A stretch of DNA of 40,269 bases from Psychrobacter pasteurii. GTDB lineage: Bacteria > Pseudomonadota > Gammaproteobacteria > Pseudomonadales > Moraxellaceae. A program made the translations under genes and the position numbers. Position 1 is the first letter of the stretch; each line of letters opens with the position of its first letter. Shown here piece after piece: positions 1 through 7,606 of this stretch. The DNA is taken from assembly GCF_900162815.1 (NCBI RefSeq), contig NZ_FUGD01000088.1:1-40269 (forward strand), given 5' to 3'. The notes under the pieces were generated by a model. That model saw only the letters and a list, made by a program, of their open reading frames with translations, was not told the origin of the DNA and searched no databases.

Positions 1-303
1 AAAAAAACCAAGCTAGCTAAATCGACATACGATGCAGGATGGTTTGAACTTAAACGACAACTGGAATATAAATGCAAGCATGCAGGTTGTCAGTTTGAGG
101 TAGTAAATGAGAGTTACACTACCCAGACCTGCTCGTACTGCCATAAAATAAGTGACAGTAGTCCAAAAGGTAGAGCAGGCTTGCGAATAAGAGGATGGAC
201 TTGTGCTGAGTGTGGCACATGGCATGATAGAGATATCAATGCTGCTAACAACATCCTTGCGGTCGGGCTTGACCGTCTAGCTGTAGGAATCCCCTCGGTT
301 TAG
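1..303 (+). CDS. tnpB: TnpB RNA-guided nuclease, C-terminal 100 residues (partial at window edge)
   Basis: The open frame enters from the left edge and stops at TAG 301-303. It carries the end of the RuvC-like nuclease core (AKSTYDAGWFELKRQLEYKC), the zinc-ribbon cysteine pairs (CSYC and CAEC) and the RuvC-III motif DRDINAA, all typical of IS605-type TnpB. TnpB is an RNA-guided DNA endonuclease that helps keep the transposon at its site. Copy A differs from copies B and C at a few residues, for example INAANN in place of INAAKN. The first two RuvC motifs are outside the window, so catalytic competence cannot be judged here. Confidence 0.85.
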   Translation, partial: KKTKLAKSTYDAGWFELKRQLEYKCKHAGCQFEVVNESYTTQTCSYCHKISDSSPKGRAGLRIRGWTCAECGTWHDRDINAANNILAVGLDRLAVGIPSV

Positions 304-320
304 CGAGGGGAGGAAGTCAA
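1..320 (+). mobile_element. IS200/IS605-family tnpB element, copy A, right part only
   Basis: This is the 3' part of a tnpB-type insertion element; the left part lies outside the window. The right end is fixed by comparison with copies B and C: all three share the tnpB tail, a GC-rich hairpin and a final GTCAA, after which the flanking sequences differ. The element ends 23 bases beyond the uvrB stop codon and points towards uvrB. No inverted repeats or target duplication are expected for this family, and none are seen. Confidence 0.85.
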
Positions 321-340
321 CTTGCTTCAAAGCAAAACCA
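180..340 (+). ncRNA. Candidate omega RNA of copy A (scaffold from tnpB 3' end and right end, then guide)
   Basis: In characterised TnpB systems the guide RNA scaffold comes from the tnpB 3' end plus the right end, and the guide is the flanking DNA just after the element. Here a 7-bp stem (291-297 with 304-310) closes a 6-nt loop that contains the tnpB stop codon. The element ends at 320, so the guide would read from 321 into the uvrB 3' flank. The 5' boundary given is a guess and expression is not shown. Confidence 0.35.
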
Positions 341-343
341 ACT

Positions 344-2461
344 CTACTGAACAATATAAGTCTTTAACTGAAGTACTGTATCTCGCACTTTTGCCGCTTC
401 CTCAAATTTTAGCTCACGAGACAGCTGCTTCATTTGCTTCTCTAAACGATTGATTTCTTTTGCCAATAAGTCTGGACTACGTAGAATCTCGATATCTACA
501 TCTGGCAGACCACTGCTGGTTGGAATCGCCTGATTGTCATTGAGATCTTCCTCAACCTCACCAGTATCAATCTTATCAGTAATGCTTCGAGTGGCTGATT
601 TAGGAGTAATGCCATGCTCTTCGTTAAAGGCAACCTGTTTCTCTCGGCGGCGATCCGTTTCCTCAATCGCTTTTTCCATACTGGGCGTAATACGATCTGC
701 ATATAAAATGGCTTTACCGTGTAAGTTACGCGCGGCACGGCCAATGGTCTGAATCAGTGATCGCTCTGAGCGTAAAAACCCTTCTTTATCGGCATCAAAA
801 ATGGCCACTAAAGACACTTCGGGCATATCTAGCCCCTCACGCAGCAGGTTAATCCCCACCAAGACATCATGCACACCGGTACGTAGCTCATGGATAATCT
901 GCATCCGCTCTACCGTATCAATGTCTGAGTGCAAGTAAGCGACTTTAACATCATACTCTTTAAGATAGTCAGTTAAGTCCTCTGCCATGCGCTTGGTTAA
1001 TGTGGTAATTAATACCCGCTCATTGACTTCACGGCGCTTGGTAATCTCAGACAACACATCATCTACCTGAGTTAATACCGGACGGATTTCAATTTCGGGG
1101 TCAATTAGACCTGTTGGACGTACCACCTGCTCAACGATTTGCTCACTGTGCTCAAGCTCATATTGTGCTGGTGTGGCTGACACAAAAATAGTGGCAGGTT
1201 TAATTTTTTCCCACTCTTCAAACTTCATTGGACGATTGTCCATGGCACTGGGCAGACGGAAACCGTAGTTCACCAAGTTTTCTTTACGTGAGCGGTCCCC
1301 TTTATACATGGCGCCAATTTGAGGCACTGTAACGTGAGATTCATCAATAAATAACAGCGCATCAGGAGGAATATAATCAAATAAGGTGGGTGGTGCCTCG
1401 CCTGCTGGACGACCTGATAAGTGCTGTGAATAGTTTTCAATACCATTACAGTAGCCCAGCTGCTGAATCATCTCAAGATCATACTGAGTACGCTCTTTAA
1501 TACGCTGAGCTTCAATTAATTTGTCATTGTCACGAAAGTACTCAAGTCTTTCTTCTAGCTCAGCACGAATGGTTTTACTGGCCGCTTCAAGCTTCTCACG
1601 TGGGGTAACATAGTGCGACTTTGGATAAATAGTAATGCGTGGCACGCTGCGTACCGTCTTACCAGTTAACGGATCAAACCAGCTGATCTTCTCAACCTCA
1701 TCATCAAACATGCTAATACGCACAGCCAACTGCTCAGATTCAGCAGGATAGATATCTAACAGCTCACCGCGCAAACGGTAAGTACCTCGCTCAAAATCAA
1801 GCTCATTACGGGTATACTGCAAAGCAACCAGACGCTTAATTAAGGCATTACGGTCGACCACATCCCCAACCACAATATGCAATAACATCTTCAGATAGCT
1901 TTCTGGATCACCCAGGCCATAGATAGAAGAGACTGAAGAGATGATAATCGCATCACGGCGCTCAAGTAGAGCCCGAGTAGCAGACAGTCGCATTTGGTCA
2001 ATGTGATCGTTAATGGCACTGTCTTTTTCGATAAAAGTATCACTGGCCGCCACATAAGCTTCTGGCTGATAGTAATCATAATAACTTACGAAGTACTCAA
2101 CCGCGTTATTAGGGAAAAACGACTTAAACTCACCATACAGCTGAGCCGCTAACGTTTTGTTATGCGCCATAATAATGGTCGGACGCTGAGTTTCACTAAT
2201 CACTTTGGCCATGGTGTAAGTCTTACCAGAACCGGTTACCCCAAGCAAAAGCTGAGCATCCATACCTGACTCAACCCCTTTTACCAGCTTTTCAATCGCT
2301 TGTGGCTGATCGCCGGCAGGTTCAAAATCGGTCACCATCTCGAAAGCACGGCTGGAAATTAGGGTACCAGAGACGTTAACACCGGTAATCTCGGCTTCGT
2401 CTTGTAGCTGAGTAGCCAATTGATTTAATTGTCTTGAGGATCTTGGTTCAGGCATTCGCAT
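344..2461 (-). CDS. uvrB: UvrABC excinuclease subunit B
   Basis: UvrB is the damage-verifying helicase-like subunit of nucleotide excision repair; it is loaded by UvrA and recruits UvrC. The 705-residue product has Walker A GVTGSGKT (residues 74-81), the damage-probing beta-hairpin region ([10 protein letters not shown], about 127-150), a Walker B FIDESH, helicase motifs such as [10 protein letters not shown] and QTIGRAARN, and a C-terminal UVR coiled coil ([20 protein letters not shown]). It starts about 40 residues before the point where the E. coli protein begins to align ([11 protein letters not shown]). The ATG at 2461 has only a weak ribosome site, and an internal start at the Met 42 codon is possible. 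Inverted tnpB elements lie on both sides. Confidence 0.97.
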   Translation of the reverse strand: MRMPEPRSSRQLNQLATQLQDEAEITGVNVSGTLISSRAFEMVTDFEPAGDQPQAIEKLVKGVESGMDAQLLLGVTGSGKTYTMAKVISETQRPTIIMAHNKTLAAQLYGEFKSFFPNNAVEYFVSYYDYYQPEAYVAASDTFIEKDSAINDHIDQMRLSATRALLERRDAIIISSVSSIYGLGDPESYLKMLLHIVVGDVVDRNALIKRLVALQYTRNELDFERGTYRLRGELLDIYPAESEQLAVRISMFDDEVEKISWFDPLTGKTVRSVPRITIYPKSHYVTPREKLEAASKTIRAELEERLEYFRDNDKLIEAQRIKERTQYDLEMIQQLGYCNGIENYSQHLSGRPAGEAPPTLFDYIPPDALLFIDESHVTVPQIGAMYKGDRSRKENLVNYGFRLPSAMDNRPMKFEEWEKIKPATIFVSATPAQYELEHSEQIVEQVVRPTGLIDPEIEIRPVLTQVDDVLSEITKRREVNERVLITTLTKRMAEDLTDYLKEYDVKVAYLHSDIDTVERMQIIHELRTGVHDVLVGINLLREGLDMPEVSLVAIFDADKEGFLRSERSLIQTIGRAARNLHGKAILYADRITPSMEKAIEETDRRREKQVAFNEEHGITPKSATRSITDKIDTGEVEEDLNDNQAIPTSSGLPDVDIEILRSPDLLAKEINRLEKQMKQLSRELKFEEAAKVRDTVLQLKTYIVQ

Positions 2462-2577
2462 AATAGAATTCTTTTTATTTACTAGATTTTTTATTTAGTA
2501 GATTGGGTTATAGCTCTTAATATGGGGTTAAACCCAAGGATTTAAAGCCCTCTATTGCTACTGTCAGTCGTTTTCTT

Positions 2578-2587
2578 GCCTATCTAT
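2578..2587. repeat. Left 10-bp target-site duplication of the ISAs1-type element
   Basis: GCCTATCTAT directly abuts the left terminal repeat and is repeated exactly at 3806-3815 after the right terminal repeat. A 10-bp duplication fits the ISAs1 family. Confidence 0.9.
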
Positions 2588-2607
2588 CAGGGCAAACGCA
2601 CACTTTT
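2588..2607 (+). repeat. Terminal inverted repeat of the ISAs1-type element, left
   Basis: CAGGGCAAACGCACACTTTT matches the reverse complement of 3786-3805 at all 20 positions. Confidence 0.9.
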
Positions 2608-3717
2608 AGCCCATAATAATCAAATCGCGCACCTCATCATTCCAAGCACACTGCTTAAGGATAGACTTAACACTGCCTTTTTTATCAGAAATCTTGATTA
2701 AATTTAATGCTAAACGACGTAGTATGGCCATGTTCTCAGTCGCGTTCTTTAATCGTATTCTAGAATCATCTTCTTTAAAGGTGACATCTAATACATAATG
2801 CAAACTATTTTCTATTCTCCAATGTTCTCTTACAGTTTTATTAGCCAGTTTAGGATCAATCTTTAAGGAACTGAGGTAATAAGCTGTCTCAGTTGTTTGT
2901 GAGTCGTTTTATTATACCGGGTACGCTGTATCTCAATCACACTAGTAAGTTTGTTCCAATTATCTGTATGGTCAAACCAATCTGTCACAAGCAGCTACGT
3001 ACACTGTCTAGTTTCAATGCGTCCATGCTCGGACGTTGTTTCGGTATACTGATTTTTTTCGATTAACTCTGGATTATCTCGCCTTACTTTATGAAAGTAG
3101 GCCTTCGTTTCTCTTAGTAATAGGGCTTGGTTGGCTTTTAGTTGTAACACATAATCAGCCCCTTTTTTAATGATTTTATCTGCAACTTTGTCTAAACAGC
3201 TCATGGCATCCGCAGTAATCACTGTTTTCTTTATTTGTAGCTCATCTATGATATCAAGTACGGCTTTGACTTCATTTTTTTTAGCATCTGACTTTTTTTG
3301 TATTAGACTGATTCCTTGCTCTGTTGCATAAGCACTGACACTGTGCAGAGCACTGAGTTTGTCTGTACTGCTTTGATAGGAATGCTTTAAGGTTTTACCG
3401 TCTATGGCTATTATTTGTAAGTCTTGATGGTCTCTTATTTGGTTTACCCAGCTTATAAAGCATTGGTTTAAAGTGTCAGGATCTAATATTGACATGACCC
3501 GAGCGATGGTGTCATGGGAGGGTATGCCATTTTCAAACGGTCGATATTTCTTTAACCAGTCTTCTTTAGTTCTACCAAATTCTTCTATGTCTACCCAGCC
3601 TTCTGCGTTTGAAAGCAGGGCTGTCACAACTAAAAATAAGATGTCGAGTAAGTCGTGCTTTAAATTAATATCTTTTCTTGGGTCAGTAATGATGCTAAAA
3701 GTGGCTTCAAATGTCAT
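2606..3717 (-). pseudogene. ISAs1-family DDE transposase, broken by one nonsense codon and one frameshift
   Basis: The intact N-terminal part (3717 down to 2998) reads MTFEATFSIITDP and includes the first catalytic Asp region (IAIDGKTLK) and the second (ITADAMSCLDKV). It stops at TAG 2995-2997, right after HGRIETRQCT. The same frame continues as recognisable family sequence (TDWFDHTDNWNKLTSVIEIQ) to about 2890, where one base is missing. The +1 frame then carries the rest, including the catalytic Glu region (ENSLHYVLDVTFKED) and the family tail NMAILRRLALNL. Two independent lesions make read-through to an active enzyme unlikely. The start has a good AAGGA ribosome site. Confidence 0.9.
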
Positions 3718-3785
3718 AGAATAGTCCTTATCTTTGATATCCTATAACTTTATTCGATTTGCTCCTCTTTCTCACTACTTTTTCA

Positions 3786-3805
3786 AAAAGTGTGCGTTTG
3801 CCCTG
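3786..3805 (-). repeat. Terminal inverted repeat of the ISAs1-type element, right
   Basis: This is the exact inverse of 2588-2607. It lies on the transposase 5' side. Confidence 0.9.
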
Positions 3806-3990
3806 GCCTATCTATACTTGACTTCCTCCCCTCGCTAAACCGAGAGGATTCCTACAGCTAGACGGTCAAGCCCGACCGCAAGGATGTTCTTAGCAGCATT
3901 GATATCTCTATCATGCCATGTGCCACACTCAGCACAAGTCCATCCTCTTATTCGCAAACCCGCTCTACCCTCAAGACTACTGTCACTTAT
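3798..3990 (-). ncRNA. Candidate omega RNA of tnpB copy B
   Basis: On the minus strand the tnpB tail and right-end hairpin are followed by the element end at 3818. A guide would start at 3817 and read towards 3798. The hairpin stem has one change from copy A, a C to T that leaves a G-U wobble in RNA, so the fold is kept. The first 12 guide nucleotides are the two flanking bases plus the target duplication; the rest is ISAs1 terminal repeat. Boundaries and expression are inferred from the family. Confidence 0.35.
3806..3815. repeat. Right 10-bp target-site duplication of the ISAs1-type element
   Basis: GCCTATCTAT is the second copy of the duplication. Only two bases (3816-3817) separate it from the right end of tnpB copy B at 3818. 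Confidence 0.9.
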
Positions 3991-4941
3991 TTTATGGCAG
4001 CACGAGCAGGTCTGGGTAGTGTAACTCTCATTTACGATCTCAAGCTGACAACCTGCATGCTTGCATTTGTATTCCAGTTGTCGTTTAAGTTCAAACCATC
4101 CTGCATCGTATGTCGATTTAGCGAGCTTGGTTTTTTTAGTTGTAAATGAGCGTGATTTAACATCACCAACCACAATTAAGGCATTATCCTTAACTAATTG
4201 GGTGGTGAATTTATGAATTAAGTCTAATCTTGTGTTTTTGATTTTGGCGTGGATTGCTTTAACACGCTTTTTATTCTTAGCACGCTGGGCTACTGCTAAT
4301 TTATTCGCCCATTTTTGGGTCTGCTTAATAGTGAGTTTATCGCCCATTGAGGTAGTAGCAGCTTCCTTTAAACCTAAGTCAATACCAACGCTGCCCTTAC
4401 CACTTTCTTGTTTGGGGTAATCTTTAACAGTAATACAGGCATACCAACGATTACGGCTGTCTTGTACTATCTCAAGCGTGTTAATTTGATATAGGCTGAG
4501 GTTGTAGCTATCGAATACATCGATGATGAGCTTCTGGCCTTTAGAGAGCGATAGCTGTAGGGTTGATTTAAGTGCTTTCTTTCCCGTTTGTCTTGTGCTT
4601 AGGTATTTGATAGCAGACTTTTTAAAAGGTATCCAGCCCAGTGTTTTGCGTTTTGCATCGGGACGATTGCTGCGCCAGTTAAGCTTGGCTTTTTTAAATT
4701 GTTTTCGGGCCTTGGCGTGAGTCTCATTGATAGCTTGTAAGGTCTGACTGTGTAATCCTAAATACTCACCGCTACCTTTGGTGTATTGGCTTAAATCATA
4801 AGCACTAAAAAACTTACCAGTACATTTTAGATGCTCAAAGCACAGCGCATTGACATAGTTCCACACGAAGTTTACCGAACCGCTTAGCTGATTCAGCTCT
4901 TTTATGTGCTTGTCTTTAATGCGTAGTTTGAGGGTTTTCAT
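3835..4941 (-). CDS. tnpB: TnpB family RNA-guided nuclease, full length (copy B)
   Basis: The 368-residue product has an N-terminal helix-turn-helix-like region (about 1-100), the OB/WED-like beta region, and a split RuvC domain. RuvC-I is GIDLGLKEA (Asp 188) and RuvC-III is DRDINAA (about residues 344-350). A zinc ribbon lies between them, with Cys 312 and 315 and Cys 336 and 339. Where most TnpB proteins have a catalytic Glu (IVVED or IVIEN), this one reads IVVGD (Gly 259, Asp 260). Glu 305 in VNESYTTQTC is a possible stand-in, by inference. The frame is intact and ATG 4941 follows a short AAAGG. In the family, TnpB cuts DNA next to a transposon-specific motif, using the omega RNA. Confidence 0.9.
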   Translation of the reverse strand: MKTLKLRIKDKHIKELNQLSGSVNFVWNYVNALCFEHLKCTGKFFSAYDLSQYTKGSGEYLGLHSQTLQAINETHAKARKQFKKAKLNWRSNRPDAKRKTLGWIPFKKSAIKYLSTRQTGKKALKSTLQLSLSKGQKLIIDVFDSYNLSLYQINTLEIVQDSRNRWYACITVKDYPKQESGKGSVGIDLGLKEAATTSMGDKLTIKQTQKWANKLAVAQRAKNKKRVKAIHAKIKNTRLDLIHKFTTQLVKDNALIVVGDVKSRSFTTKKTKLAKSTYDAGWFELKRQLEYKCKHAGCQLEIVNESYTTQTCSCCHKISDSSLEGRAGLRIRGWTCAECGTWHDRDINAAKNILAVGLDRLAVGILSV

Positions 4942-5005
4942 GCCTTTAGTATGGCAAGTTTAATTTTGACTTACAACCCTTTAACGACTTCTTACGACAG
5001 TGTGT

Positions 5006-5049
5006 GTCGCCTTATATCCACCGCCTGAAGTGGGTGGTTTTACGGCGAC
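5006..5049. repeat. Nested hairpin at the left end of tnpB copy B
   Basis: An outer stem GTCGCC/GGCGAC (5006-5011 with 5044-5049) encloses an inner stem CCACC/GGTGG (5018-5022 with 5033-5037). IS200/IS605 ends carry subterminal hairpins that the Y1 transposase recognises in single-stranded form, so this marks the left end. Confidence 0.7.
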
Positions 5050-5071
5050 TGGTGATAAAAAAATTATGAAT

Positions 5072-5107
5072 AAAAAAGGAAGGGACTGTTTGGCCACTTC
5101 CTTTTTT
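5072..5107. terminator. Bidirectional Rho-independent terminator of the DUF2059 gene
   Basis: An 11-bp stem (5072-5082 with 5097-5107) has an A/T run on each outer side. It lies 31 bases past the minus-strand stop at 5138. Confidence 0.8.
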
Positions 5108-5137
5108 GTTAATTTAACCCGCTATTAAAGGACTGAT

Positions 5138-5803
5138 TTAAAAAACATCCTTAATCACCTGTTTAATCTGCGGCATTAATTGCTCAAGTTGCTGCGTAGT
5201 TTGCTTCATTTCCTCTTGATCAGGTAAGGAAGCCGATAGGAACTCAGAGGTTACTTTAGGATTTTTTTCTAAAATATTTTGACCCATAGGGGTGTCATAA
5301 AACTCAATTAAAGCATTAACTTCTTGCTGAGTGTAGTGAGCCTTGGCAGCTGCCTTATAGGCCTCAACCATCTCTTCTTTGGTCGCCGTACTTTCAATGC
5401 CGCCTGCTAGGATTTTTGTATATTGCGCCAAGATCCCTTGCATATTTTTCGCCATTTCACGTTGGCGTTTATTCAGCTTTTTATCCTCTGCAGAAGTTTT
5501 ATCCCCCTGCTGCTGCAAGATATCAGCGACGGCTTGTTGGCTGTTTACAATGGCTTCTATTTGCTCATCGATATGCATGACCTGCATAAGCTTGACTACT
5601 GAAGCATCACTAGGGGCTTTTTGATTAATGATACGCTGCTGACCACTTTGTGCCGAGTCGGCAACTCGAACACTGGCTGAGTCGCCACCACTACTGATGA
5701 TCAGCTCTGCTTGTGCAGGAACTTGTAGTGCTAATAAGCTTAGGCTGCCTATGGCTAACCATTTACCGCTTTTAGCCGTCATAGATTTTATATTTACTTT
5801 CAT
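5138..5803 (-). CDS. Exported DUF2059 domain protein
   Basis: The 221-residue product begins MKVNIKSMTAKSGKWLAIGS, a positively charged start, then a hydrophobic stretch ending in PAQA, a likely signal peptidase I site, so it is probably periplasmic. The C-terminal half (ILAGGIESTATKEEMVEAY to FYDTPMGQNILEKNP) is the DUF2059 signature, a helical domain of unknown function that is common in proteobacterial exported proteins. A longer reading frame starts 12 codons upstream (ATG 5839), but the Lys-led signal peptide favours ATG 5803. The terminator at 5072-5107 suggests it is the last gene of its transcript, perhaps with the thioesterase 96 bases upstream. Confidence 0.85.
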   Translation of the reverse strand: MKVNIKSMTAKSGKWLAIGSLSLLALQVPAQAELIISSGGDSASVRVADSAQSGQQRIINQKAPSDASVVKLMQVMHIDEQIEAIVNSQQAVADILQQQGDKTSAEDKKLNKRQREMAKNMQGILAQYTKILAGGIESTATKEEMVEAYKAAAKAHYTQQEVNALIEFYDTPMGQNILEKNPKVTSEFLSASLPDQEEMKQTTQQLEQLMPQIKQVIKDVF

Positions 5804-5899
5804 AAGACTTCTTAACCTCATGCAGGGTTTGATCCGCAACTTTCAGTGAATTTAGTTAAACCTCAATAGGTCTATGTTTTTATTTTATAGAACCATATT

Positions 5900-6463
5900 T
5901 TATTGCAAATCATCACTGGGTTTAGAAGCCCCTGTTAGCTCTTCGTTAGGAGATTTGTAAACTTCACAGCTGGGACGGTTAGATTGCTGCATACGCATCT
6001 TTTTTCGTTCTTCTGCTGCGTCAAATCGACACTGCATGAGCTCATTTTTAATCTCTAACGGCGGTACCGGCGTAGGCTTACCGTTTTCATCGACAGCCAC
6101 CATGGTGAAATAGCAACTATTGGTATGGCGGACGGTACGTTGCTGAATATTTTCAGCTTCTACTCGAATGCCCACTTCCATTGAGGTTCTACCTACATGG
6201 TTAATACTGGCGGCAAATGTGACCAATTCCCCCACATAAATAGGCTCTAAAAACATGACCTGATCAACAGAGAGTGTCACCACATAACCACCACTGTAAC
6301 GGCTGGCACAAGCGTAAGCGACCTGATCTAGCATTTTTAACAAATCACCCCCATGCACATTCCCAATAAAGTTAGCCATATCGGGTGTCATTAATACCGA
6401 CATGTACAACTCATTTTTTACAGGAGCCCTAACTGAACTGGTAGAAGTATTGATCTGTGACAT
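5900..6463 (-). CDS. Acyl-CoA thioesterase, hotdog fold, YciA-like
   Basis: The 187-residue product carries the acyl-CoA thioesterase pattern NVHGGDLLKMLDQVAYACAS (about residues 34-53), where the Asp and the Gly-Gly are typical of YciA/BFIT-type hotdog enzymes. SVDQVMFLEPIYVGELV and VGRTSMEVGIRVEAEN follow as family motifs. It should hydrolyse acyl-CoA thioesters in the cytoplasm; the preferred acyl chain cannot be read from sequence. A hydrophilic tail of about 45 residues beyond the core is unexplained. ATG 6463 follows AAGGA at good spacing. No CoA-related neighbour is present. Confidence 0.9.
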   Translation of the reverse strand: MSQINTSTSSVRAPVKNELYMSVLMTPDMANFIGNVHGGDLLKMLDQVAYACASRYSGGYVVTLSVDQVMFLEPIYVGELVTFAASINHVGRTSMEVGIRVEAENIQQRTVRHTNSCYFTMVAVDENGKPTPVPPLEIKNELMQCRFDAAEERKKMRMQQSNRPSCEVYKSPNEELTGASKPSDDLQ

Positions 6464-6733
6464 AATTTTCCTTTATATAGACAAAAACAAGGGGCAAAAT
6501 TTAGCTTATTTACCGCACTTCATTATTCTTAGCCTACTACTTTATCAAAACTGCGGTTAAATAACCCTGACTCTCGCGGCTTATCTGATATACTAGTACA
6601 AATACTGAGCAACTAAAATAGCTTCTCAATAATGACAAGCTACTGATTTGCAGGTAAAAACTGGCGAAAAAGCCCAGAAAAACGTTGAAATGCAAAAAAT
6701 TTGATAAATTTTCAATTTTTTTTCAAAAAAGGC
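6464..6733. other. Gene-free spacer upstream of the first tRNA-Asn
   Basis: I see no gene here. The right part (about 6690-6730) is a run of A and T tracts just upstream of the tRNA promoter and could act as an UP element. Confidence 0.5.
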
Positions 6734-6761
6734 TTGACGGATAAAAAATATTTGATAGAAT
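6734..6761 (+). promoter_or_regulatory. Promoter of the first tRNA-Asn
   Basis: TTGACG (6734-6739), a 16-bp spacer and TAGAAT (6756-6761) are followed by a C-rich discriminator (ACGCCCCAC). That discriminator is typical of stringently controlled stable-RNA promoters. Confidence 0.85.
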
Positions 6762-6813
6762 ACGCCCCACTTAACGCAAACAGCTTAACACATAAGCGCG
6801 TTAACCCAGCTAT

Positions 6814-6889
6814 TCCCTAATAGCTCAGTTGGTAGAGCATCGGACTGTTAATCCGTGTGTCCCTGGTTCGAGCCCAGGTTAGGGAGCCA
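6814..6889 (+). tRNA. tRNA-Asn (anticodon GUU), copy 1
   Basis: This 76-nt cloverleaf has acceptor stem TCCCTAA/TTAGGGA, a D loop AGCTCAGTTGGTAGAGC, anticodon GTT at 6847-6849 and a T arm CCTGGTTCGAGCCCAGG. CCA is encoded at 6887-6889. It is identical to 7353-7428. Confidence 0.98.
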
Positions 6890-6960
6890 AATTCTAGCAT
6901 GAATCTTTATTTTTACTTCATGCTACATTGCTACTAAGCAATACTTTTATGGCATATGCC

Positions 6961-6995
6961 AAAGTCCTTATCTTGATAGATAGGGACTTTTTTTT
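6961..6995 (+). terminator. Terminator of tRNA-Asn copy 1
   Basis: AAAGTCCTTATCT pairs with AGATAGGGACTTT (one G-U pair) around a TGAT loop and is followed by a T run to 6995. Confidence 0.85.
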
Positions 6996-7271
6996 GCCTA
7001 AAATTTAGCCCCTACTAAACCTTAGATTATTTCTTTTAATATGAGCTTTTTTATTTGGCTTAGTATTTGGCTCAGTTTTTATTTATCTTTTTTAACCTTG
7101 CTTAGACTTGCGAGCTTTTTTTATTTTTTGTTTTGGCTTAGTTATTATTAAAGCTATTGAGATAACTTCTCTGATCCAGCCAAAAAATATTGCTAAATCA
7201 AGGAATAAACCCCAATTTAGAGGCTAAAATCAAAAAAATTGAAGTTTTTGCATTTTTTTTGATTTTAATGC
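6996..7271. other. AT-rich spacer between the two tRNA-Asn genes
   Basis: No gene is visible. There are short imperfect repeats of TTGGCTTAG (about 7054-7145) and a T-rich stretch before the second promoter. Confidence 0.5.
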
Positions 7272-7300
7272 TTGACACCCACCCGAAGCTTGGCTAGAAT
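7272..7300 (+). promoter_or_regulatory. Promoter of the second tRNA-Asn
   Basis: TTGACA (7272-7277), a 17-bp spacer and TAGAAT (7295-7300). The bases after the -10 element (ACGCATCACTTA) resemble those of the first copy. Confidence 0.87.
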
Positions 7301-7352
7301 ACGCATCACTTAGTTAAGACCCCTAGCAAAACATAGGTGTCGAACAAGTTTT

Positions 7353-7428
7353 TCCCTAATAGCTCAGTTGGTAGAGCATCGGACTGTTAATCCGTGTGTC
7401 CCTGGTTCGAGCCCAGGTTAGGGAGCCA
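7353..7428 (+). tRNA. tRNA-Asn (anticodon GUU), copy 2
   Basis: Identical in all 76 nt to the copy at 6814-6889. The anticodon is at 7386-7388 and CCA is encoded. The first bases after the gene (AATTCTA) are also shared, which points to duplication. Confidence 0.98.
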
Positions 7429-7480
7429 AATTCTAAAAGATTTTAAATACCTTACTCTGTTAATTTAAAGTCTTATAAAA

Positions 7481-7510
7481 AGTCCTAATCGCTGATTAGG
7501 ACTTTTTTTT
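7481..7510 (+). terminator. Terminator of tRNA-Asn copy 2
   Basis: A perfect 10-bp stem AGTCCTAATC/GATTAGGACT with loop GCT, followed by a T run. Confidence 0.92.
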
Positions 7511-7606
7511 ATGCCCTAAAACCTGTCACCTCAGCTAGTTAAGCTCGACAGATTGTGTTAGTTTATAAATGTATTTTATTGACTCAAATTCACTATAAGA
7601 AATGAC

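Larger units (their letters stand above)
2588..3805 (-). mobile_element. ISAs1-family insertion sequence with decayed transposase
   Basis: This 1218-bp element is bounded by 20-bp perfect inverted repeats beginning CAGGGCAAACGCACAC (2588-2607 and 3786-3805) and by a 10-bp direct duplication (2578-2587 and 3806-3815). The single transposase reading frame lies on the minus strand and is broken. The perfect ends and duplication mean that the insertion boundaries are undisturbed and that the insertion is fairly recent. It sits between the uvrB 5' end and the right end of tnpB copy B. Confidence 0.92.
3818..5055 (-). mobile_element. Complete tnpB-only IS200/IS605-family (IS1341-like) element, copy B
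   Basis: This is the only complete copy in the window. The right end (3818) is set by comparison with copies A and C. The left end is set only roughly by a nested hairpin at 5006-5049. There is no tnpA (Y1 transposase) frame, so the element would need a transposase in trans. It lies in the uvrB upstream region with its right end towards uvrB. Confidence 0.85.

Noticed and set aside
3473-4720. Plus-strand open frames inside the ISAs1 and tnpB elements
   Set aside because: They are opposite-strand shadows of the transposase and tnpB genes.
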